Below are positions 58,287-64,000 of a stretch of DNA of 64,000 bases, piece after piece. Below the pieces are notes generated by a model. That model ran no database searches. It worked only from the letters and a program-made list of their open reading frames with translations, and was not told the origin of the DNA. The position numbers were made by a program, and so were the translations under genes. The first letter of the stretch is position 1, and each line of letters opens with the position of its first letter. The DNA comes from Crateriforma spongiae (GTDB taxonomy: Bacteria; Planctomycetota; Planctomycetia; Pirellulales; Pirellulaceae), in assembly GCF_012290005.1 (NCBI RefSeq), contig NZ_JAAXMS010000002.1, forward strand, positions 1-64,000, written 5' to 3'.

Positions 58287-61200
58287 TTAGGAGGCGTTCG
58301 GATCGTAGGCCAAGTTCGGCGCGAGCCAGCGTTCCACCTCGTCCAGTGGCAAGCCTTTGCGTTTGGCATAGCTTTCGACTTGGTCACGAGTCACGCGATC
58401 CACCGTAAAGTACCGCGACTGTGGGTGGGCAAAGTACAGTCCTGACACACTGGCGGCCGGTGTCATTGCAAAACTGCTGGTCAGTTCCACGCCGGTGTTC
58501 TTTTCGGCGTCCAGCAAGTCGAACAGCGTTCGCTTTTCCGTGTGATCGGGACAAGCGGGGTAGCCCGCGGCGGGGCGGATTCCGCGATACTTTTCGGCGA
58601 TCAGGTCGTCATTGGACAGATCTTCCTCGGCACCGTATCCCCATTCACGTCGCACCTTGTGGTGCAAACATTCGGCGAATGCTTCGGCCAAACGATCGGC
58701 GACGGCCTGAACGATGATCGCGCTTTCATCGTCCAATTCTTGCTTGAACTTCATCGCCAGTTCGTTGGCGCCGATGCCGGCGGTCACGACAAATCCACCG
58801 ATGTAGTCTTTGCGTCCGCTGTCGACGGGTGCGACGTAGTCGGCCAACGATCGGAAATCGTTTTGGCCACGACGTTCCCATTGTTGACGCAGGAAATGGA
58901 AACGTGCTTTTTCTGATTTTCGGTCATCGTCCTCGTAAAGCACGACGTCGTCGCCGTCGCTGGCCGCCGGCCAGAACGCATAGGCCGCTTTTGCGGTCAA
59001 CGTCTTGTCGGCGATGACACGATCCAGCATTGCATTGGCCTTTTCAAAGACCTCGCGGGCGATCTCGCCGACCGTTTCGTCCTTCAAGATCTTGGGATAC
59101 TTCCCTTTCAATTCCCAAGTTTGAAAATAAGGCGACCAGTCGATGAATTCTCGTAGCGTGGCCAACGGGAAGTCATCCAACACCTTCACACCGGTGAAAT
59201 CCGGTTGATCAATACGCACCGTGGACCAGTCGGTTGCGAATCGTTTTTCAAACGCCGTTTGGTAAGGGACCAACGTTTGTTGACGTTCACGAAAGCTGCT
59301 GACCAATTCCTGTTGCAGCTTCGTGTTGGATTGCACGAATTCGTCGTGCATGTCATCGCTGATCAGTTTTTCCACGACTCCGACGCTGCGACTGGCATCG
59401 GCGACATGGATGACCGGTTGGTCGTATGCGGGCGCAATCTTGACCGCGGTGTGCTTGGCACTGGTCGTTGCGCCGCCGATCAGCAAGGGCAGGTTCATTT
59501 GACGGCGTTTCATTTCTCGTGCCACGTGAACCATTTCGTCCAAGCTTGGCGTGATCAACCCCGACAAACCGATCATGTCGGCGGAGTGCTTGATCGCTTC
59601 GTCCAGAATGGTGTCGCAATCGACCATCACGCCCAAGTCGATCACTCTGTAGTTATTGCACTGCAGCACCACGCCGACGATGTTCTTTCCGATGTCGTGA
59701 ACGTCACCTTTGACGGTCGCGATCAAGAACGTACCGCGATCGGACGCTTCCGCTTGCCCGGCCTGTTCCTTTTCCTCTTCCATGAAAGGTTCCAGGTAGG
59801 CCACGGCTTTTTTCATCACCCGCGCGGACTTGACCACCTGGGGCAAAAACATTTTGCCTTCACCGAACAGGTCGCCGACGACCTGCATACCGTCCATCAA
59901 GGGGCCTTCGATGACTTGCAAGCAACGATCGTATTGCTGACGTGCTTCTTCGGTGTCTTCGACGATGAACTTGTCGATTCCCTTGATCAATGCATGTTTG
60001 ATCCGTTCGGTCACGTTATTTTCGCGCCACGATAAATCTTCGCCGGCCTTTTTCTTTCCGCTGCCTTTGACGGTTTCAGCGAATTCCAACATCCGGTCGG
60101 TCGCGTCGGATCGACGATTCAGCAACACATCTTCCACATGCTCCAGAAGATCTTTGGGGATTTCCTCATAGACCTCCAATTGCCCGGCATTGACGATGCC
60201 CATGTCCAGCCCCGCACGAACGGCGTGATACAAGAACGCGCTGTGCATTGCTTCCCGCACACGATCGTTACCACGGAAACTGAAGCTGATGTTGCTGACG
60301 CCGCCGCTGGTTTTTGCTCCGGGACATTCTGTTTTGATTCGCCGAACTGCGTTAATGAAATCGACGGCGTAGTTGTTGTGTTCCTCGATCCCCGTCGCCA
60401 CCGTCAGGATGTTGGGGTCAAAAATGATGTCTTCCGGGGGAAAGTCTGCTTGCTGGGTTAGCAAGTCATAGGCCCGTTTGCAGATCCGCACTTTGCTTTC
60501 TTCGTCCGCCGCCTGGCCTTGTTCGTCAAAGGCCATCACCACAGCCGCGGCACCGTACTGACGAACCAGCTTGGCTTGCCGCAAAAACTCTTCTTCGCCG
60601 ACCTTCAGGGAGATCGAATTGACGATGGCCTTGCCTTGGACGTTTTGCAGTCCGGCCTCCAAGACCTCCCAGCGGCTGCTGTCGACCATCACCGGGACCG
60701 CGGCCACGACATCATCGCCGGAGATCAAACGCAGGAACCGGGTCATCGCTTCGACGCCATCCAACAAGGCATCATCGAAGTTGATGTCGATGATCGTCGC
60801 GCCGTTTTGAACCTGCTCGCGAGCCACTTCGACCGCTTCGTCGTAGTTTTCGTCGCGGATCAACCGTGCGAATTTTCGACTGCCCGTCACGTTGGTGCGT
60901 TCACCAATCATGGTGAACGGGATCTCCGGGCGCATCACCATCGGCAACTGACCGGACAGACGTGTCCAGACTGGTCCCGTGGATTCTTGCTTTGGCTTAC
61001 ACGTTCGGACACGCTCGCTCATCGCGCGGATGTGATCCGGGGTGGTGCCACAGCATCCGCCCAAAATGTTGATCCACCCGTTGTCGGCATACTCGCCGAC
61101 AATGTCCGCCATGGCTTTGGGGCCCAAATCGAATTCCCCCATGTCGTTGGGCAAACCCGCGTTGGGGTGACAGGAAATAGGCAACCCCGTGGCCTGTGAC

Positions 61201-61994
61201 ATCTGTTCGACGTGCGGGCGCATCACATCGGGTCCCAACGCACAATTCATCCCGATCGACAACAGCGGAAAATGTCCCAGCGACGTCACGAACGCTTCGA
61301 CACTTTGGCCCGACACAAACGTTCGGCCGCCCTTGTCGAAGGTGCCCGACACCATCACCGGCACACGGCGCGCACCGCTGTCGAAAGCATCGCGAATCGC
61401 AAACAAGCACGCTTTCAAGTTCAGCGTATCGATCGCAGTTTCGGGCAACAGGATGTCGACCCCCGCGTCGATCAGCGAATCAACTTGGGCCCGATAGCTG
61501 TCCCGCATCTCATTGAACGTCGTGTCGCGGTGGGCCGGATCATCGACGCGTGTGCTGATCGCAGTTTGACGCGTGGTCGGACCGATCGAACCGGCCACAA
61601 AACGCGGTCGGTCTGGCGTACGTTCATTCCATTGGTCCGTCGCACGGCGCGCGCAAGCCACCGCGGCATGGTTGATTTCGTCGACCAATTCGACTGGCAA
61701 ATCGAATTCGATCATGCCGACCGGCGAAGCACCGAAGGAGTTGGTTTCCACGATATCCGCGCCGGCTTCCAAATACGCCAAATGGATATCTGTGATCGCG
61801 TCAGGATGCGTCAGGCACAACAGGTCTGAAAAGTTCTTCAGATCCTTGTGATGGTCGGCGAATCGATCGCCACGAACCGCCGCCTCGTCCAACTGCAACC
61901 GCTGAATCATGGTGCCCATTGCACCATCGAGCATCAAAATGCGGTCTCGAACCAAGTCGGGCAGAAGAGTCGTCGCGGAGGATAACTGCAGCAT
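58287..61994 (-). CDS. metH: Cobalamin-dependent methionine synthase MetH
   Basis: A 1235-residue enzyme, close to E. coli MetH (1227). In order: the homocysteine domain (about 1-330) with [18 protein letters not shown] and [11 protein letters not shown] giving the zinc-binding cysteines; the folate domain (about 350-620) with [15 protein letters not shown]; the cobalamin cap and binding domains (about 650-890) with [19 protein letters not shown] (the DxHxxG B12-ligand motif); and the reactivation domain (about 920-1235) with [19 protein letters not shown]. It makes methionine from homocysteine and 5-methyltetrahydrofolate. I use the ATG at 61994, which aligns with the family; a GTG at 62027 would add 11 residues. 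Neither has a clear ribosome binding site. Confidence 0.96.
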   Translation of the reverse strand: MLQLSSATTLLPDLVRDRILMLDGAMGTMIQRLQLDEAAVRGDRFADHHKDLKNFSDLLCLTHPDAITDIHLAYLEAGADIVETNSFGASPVGMIEFDLPVELVDEINHAAVACARRATDQWNERTPDRPRFVAGSIGPTTRQTAISTRVDDPAHRDTTFNEMRDSYRAQVDSLIDAGVDILLPETAIDTLNLKACLFAIRDAFDSGARRVPVMVSGTFDKGGRTFVSGQSVEAFVTSLGHFPLLSIGMNCALGPDVMRPHVEQMSQATGLPISCHPNAGLPNDMGEFDLGPKAMADIVGEYADNGWINILGGCCGTTPDHIRAMSERVRTCKPKQESTGPVWTRLSGQLPMVMRPEIPFTMIGERTNVTGSRKFARLIRDENYDEAVEVAREQVQNGATIIDINFDDALLDGVEAMTRFLRLISGDDVVAAVPVMVDSSRWEVLEAGLQNVQGKAIVNSISLKVGEEEFLRQAKLVRQYGAAAVVMAFDEQGQAADEESKVRICKRAYDLLTQQADFPPEDIIFDPNILTVATGIEEHNNYAVDFINAVRRIKTECPGAKTSGGVSNISFSFRGNDRVREAMHSAFLYHAVRAGLDMGIVNAGQLEVYEEIPKDLLEHVEDVLLNRRSDATDRMLEFAETVKGSGKKKAGEDLSWRENNVTERIKHALIKGIDKFIVEDTEEARQQYDRCLQVIEGPLMDGMQVVGDLFGEGKMFLPQVVKSARVMKKAVAYLEPFMEEEKEQAGQAEASDRGTFLIATVKGDVHDIGKNIVGVVLQCNNYRVIDLGVMVDCDTILDEAIKHSADMIGLSGLITPSLDEMVHVAREMKRRQMNLPLLIGGATTSAKHTAVKIAPAYDQPVIHVADASRSVGVVEKLISDDMHDEFVQSNTKLQQELVSSFRERQQTLVPYQTAFEKRFATDWSTVRIDQPDFTGVKVLDDFPLATLREFIDWSPYFQTWELKGKYPKILKDETVGEIAREVFEKANAMLDRVIADKTLTAKAAYAFWPAASDGDDVVLYEDDDRKSEKARFHFLRQQWERRGQNDFRSLADYVAPVDSGRKDYIGGFVVTAGIGANELAMKFKQELDDESAIIVQAVADRLAEAFAECLHHKVRREWGYGAEEDLSNDDLIAEKYRGIRPAAGYPACPDHTEKRTLFDLLDAEKNTGVELTSSFAMTPAASVSGLYFAHPQSRYFTVDRVTRDQVESYAKRKGLPLDEVERWLAPNLAYDPNAS

Positions 61995-62356
61995 ATCGAA
62001 TGCAAATTTTTTTGGGGCGTGAAACACGAATCAGTCCGGCCGGTCATTGCAAACCGTGCAAAGACGCGGACATACGGGCCGCAGCTAACGGCCGTCCGAC
62101 AGGGGGTGTCCGGCACAGGTGGGCGCCATCGCGGTGGCTGCCTCCGAATCCATCCTGGGGACATCTTCCACACCCACGCATTGTGAAACAAGCCGCATGG
62201 GCAGGTTCGCGCGGTTTCCACCTTGTGGGAATCGCTTCGCTTTGGCTATTCCGCAAATTCTGTCATACCCGAACAGTTCCTTTAAGCCTCAATACCCGAT
62301 TTGTCGATTCAGACAACGGGAAATGCCGCCGCTGCCAGCTTTTGCAGGATGCATCC
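61995..62356. other. metH leader / divergent promoter region
   Basis: A 362-base gap between divergent metH and the acidic membrane protein gene. On the metH strand it holds several short pairing blocks. Two are faintly like cobalamin riboswitch cores: GGTGGAAACC (complement of 62213-62222) and AGCCACCG (complement of 62132-62139). The canonical B12 box is not present, so I do not call a riboswitch. Confidence 0.35.
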
Positions 62357-63784
62357 ATGACCGCCTCGCCGTCCAGCCGCCCGAAGCGACCGTTGGGCTC
62401 TCAGCCCTCCGTTCACTTTCATCGGGTCAAGACGCAGACCGCCGAGCCGTTGCCACCCGTTCTGTTCCGGCTTCGCAGTCTGTTGGTCAGCCGCACAACG
62501 GCGGAAGCCGATCGTCTGGACGACCAAGAACGCGTGGATGAAACCGTTCGCTTCGACGCCGCGAGCCCCGCGACGGACGCCAATACTGGCGAACAGCACC
62601 GCTTTCAGGGCTGGACGTCCGACCAAGCCGATCCCACGGACGTGAGCGCACCGACAACTGCAGGTGACGCTTCATCCCGCGCGGACGACACAGACACAGA
62701 CACAGACACCGACGTCCCGCAAACCGTTTTCCAGATTCGTTTCGACGATCCCCACGAAGACGTCCCCACGGCACACAGTGCTGACCGTACGGCATCGACC
62801 GAACACAACGGCAGCGATTCAAACGAGACCGAATCAGCCGTTGATGACGTACAGAACTCGCAAAGCACCGCCGGTGATGTCGACGCGGACCAACCGGCGG
62901 ACGACCAACGCTGGGCTCTGCCAATCAACATCGGAGCGTTGACAGAACGATACGGCGCCAAACTGGCCGTTGCGGCTGTCTTGGTTGCACTGGCGTCGGC
63001 CACCTATTTCGCCGGCCATCGCACACAGGACTTGGAACAAAAAGACTTGGACCTGATCGCCGTCGGCGATGCGGACATCCAAGAGATCTCCACCGGTGTG
63101 CCAGAAGGCCCGGCCATTGCCGACACCCAATCGGGTCGCCCATCGGATGATCTATCCGCGCCGTCCAAGATCAATCGTCCCTTTGAATCGTCCATCGCCG
63201 CCGCACCGTCGACCGACGATGAACTGGAGGTTTCGGCGGCCACACCCGGCGATTTCACGTCCGATCCGGTGGGCCAAGCGTTGGCACGCCAAGCTTCACC
63301 GGACGCTAACGATGATGGAACCATGGCAATGGACCAACTGTCGATGACCGGTGACGGGATGATCACGCAACCCACATCCGCATCCCCAGCGACGATGAAT
63401 CGCAGTGATGCAGGCATCCGCGCGGCGAGTGGCGGAACTTCTGCTCCCACGCCGTCGGCCACCCCGAACGCGATCTCCGACTGGACTCGCTATCTGCCCG
63501 GCGCGTTGCCGGTCAACGCGGGCAATTCGGGGACGGGTGCGATCCAAGAAAACCCGTATCAAGCCGCGTTGCCCGGTGGTTCCGCCAACACCACTTCGCC
63601 CGCGACGACCACCCCGAATGACCCGATGTCGGTGTATCAAAACTACCTGGGCACGGTGTCCACCGGCGCCCCCGCGGCGGGCAACTCGGTCAATCGCGAT
63701 GTGACGGGGGCAAACACGCCCGATGCCGAACAGATCCCACGAACCGCGGTCAATCCCTACGCCAACGCTTACCCCGTCCGATAA
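62357..63784 (+). CDS. Acidic single-pass membrane protein, unknown function
   Basis: A 475-residue protein starting MTASPSSRPKRPLGSQPSVH. Residues about 50-190 are acidic, with a run of Asp-Thr pairs (DDTDTDTDTDV) coded by a hexanucleotide repeat. One membrane helix (about 200-222; LAVAAVLVALASATYFAG) follows, then a Ser/Pro/Asn/Thr-rich extracytoplasmic part with little predicted fold (PATTTPNDPMSVYQNYLG), ending in AVNPYANAYPVR. No known domain. The frame is open to 61919, but the upstream codons read as noise, so I start at the ATG at 62357. The gene cut by the right edge follows 108 bases later on the same strand. Confidence 0.65.
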   Translation: MTASPSSRPKRPLGSQPSVHFHRVKTQTAEPLPPVLFRLRSLLVSRTTAEADRLDDQERVDETVRFDAASPATDANTGEQHRFQGWTSDQADPTDVSAPTTAGDASSRADDTDTDTDTDVPQTVFQIRFDDPHEDVPTAHSADRTASTEHNGSDSNETESAVDDVQNSQSTAGDVDADQPADDQRWALPINIGALTERYGAKLAVAAVLVALASATYFAGHRTQDLEQKDLDLIAVGDADIQEISTGVPEGPAIADTQSGRPSDDLSAPSKINRPFESSIAAAPSTDDELEVSAATPGDFTSDPVGQALARQASPDANDDGTMAMDQLSMTGDGMITQPTSASPATMNRSDAGIRAASGGTSAPTPSATPNAISDWTRYLPGALPVNAGNSGTGAIQENPYQAALPGGSANTTSPATTTPNDPMSVYQNYLGTVSTGAPAAGNSVNRDVTGANTPDAEQIPRTAVNPYANAYPVR

Positions 63785-63891
63785 GCGTTCCTGTTCGATC
63801 AACAAGCCCGGCGGCCGAACGATGAACCGCCGGTGAAAAAGATTGCACAAACCTTTGTTTCAACCCTTCGACGGAAATCCTTTGGATTCTT

Positions 63892-64000
63892 ATGAGCAAT
63901 ATTGACCAAGCGTTCGTCAAGGCGTTCGCCCGCCGTCAAACGGCCGAAGTGAATCAAGCCGAAAATCCGGTCGAAGTTCCCACGCTGAAACGCTCGTCGG
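63892..64000 (+). CDS. N-terminal end of a protein cut by the window edge (partial)
   Basis: The frame starts at the ATG at 63892 and is open to the right edge, coding for MSNIDQAFVKAFARRQTAEV and a polar stretch. From memory, planctomycete exopolysaccharide tyrosine kinases (CpsD/CapB-like) can begin in this style, but 36 residues cannot decide it. It follows the acidic membrane protein by 108 bases on the same strand, so the two may form an operon. Confidence 0.45.
   Translation, partial: MSNIDQAFVKAFARRQTAEVNQAENPVEVPTLKRSS

Noticed and set aside
61995-62356. An SAH riboswitch before metH
   Set aside because: The strongly conserved core of that class (CGAGGAGCGC...GGCUCGG) is not present on the metH strand.
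1-64000. CRISPR array, transposase, prophage genes or tRNA
   Set aside because: Reading both strands I saw no regularly spaced direct repeats, no transposase or integrase motifs, no phage structural genes and no tRNA-like cloverleaf with GTTCGANTC in place.

Overview
This window reads as chromosomal DNA from a free-living, aerobic planctomycete, most likely order Pirellulales (a Rhodopirellula/Crateriforma-like Pirellulaceae). No rRNA or other species marker is present. The placement rests on gene content: a PVC-type haem-binding CxxCH protein, ECF sigma factor/Ser-Thr kinase pairs, a secreted DUF3500 protein, a Gfo/Idh/MocA oxidoreductase with a twin-arginine leader, Cys-rich porins, and many short secreted low-complexity proteins. 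I see no phage genes, transposase, CRISPR array or tRNA.

Layout. 1-1500: end of a membrane protein and two small membrane proteins of unknown role. 1514-10428 (minus): one complete cbb3 oxidase locus in the order ccoNO (fused), ccoQ, ccoP, ccoG, fixH/ccoH, a SafE-like membrane protein, ccoI, ccoS. It holds the oxidase, its copper supply and its assembly factors, with several start/stop overlaps. 10781-13092 (plus): a K+ channel/TrkA protein and a CNNM/CorC-type CBS protein. 13125-15660 (minus): amt and a P-II protein, separated by a 676-bp spacer with two hairpin terminators. 16381-19702 (minus): two tandem paralogous porins with Cys-rich N-termini and a perfectly identical 152-bp patch. 20223-21875 (plus): ftsY and miaE.

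22454-32402 is mainly envelope and secreted proteins: several lipoproteins, two paralogous secreted proteins, a DUF11 lipoprotein, a methyltransferase with a lipoprotein-like leader, a PDZ protein and two Gly/Ala/Ser/Asn-rich secreted proteins. Most of these genes are followed by strong hairpin terminators. 32625-38448 holds two back-to-back signalling modules. The minus-strand module is an ECF sigma factor with a Cache-sensor kinase. The plus-strand module is an ECF sigma factor with a kinase carrying a zinc anti-sigma-like domain. A small secreted PDZ protein lies between them. 38519-51273 carries a coiled-coil secreted protein, a giant SGNH/propeller/HEAT/cytochrome protein, DUF3500 and EF-hand proteins, a Gfo/Idh/MocA oxidoreductase, an ATP/ADP-translocase-like transporter and a Tat-exported polysaccharide-deacetylase-like protein.

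51412-54692 is a translationally coupled pair of SPFH (band 7) proteins, followed by a lipoprotein thioredoxin. 55400-57196 is a GH10 xylanase. 57427-58056 is a lipoprotein. 58287-61994 is metH, preceded by a long leader. 62357-63784 is an acidic single-pass membrane protein, and a further gene runs off the right edge.

The best candidates for something undescribed are the two facing sigma/kinase modules around a secreted PDZ protein, the Gly/Ala/Ser/Asn repeat secreted proteins, the tandem SPFH pair, the lipoprotein-like methyltransferase and the Cys-rich porin pair. No entry here has been checked against a database. All family calls are from motifs and remembered family features.
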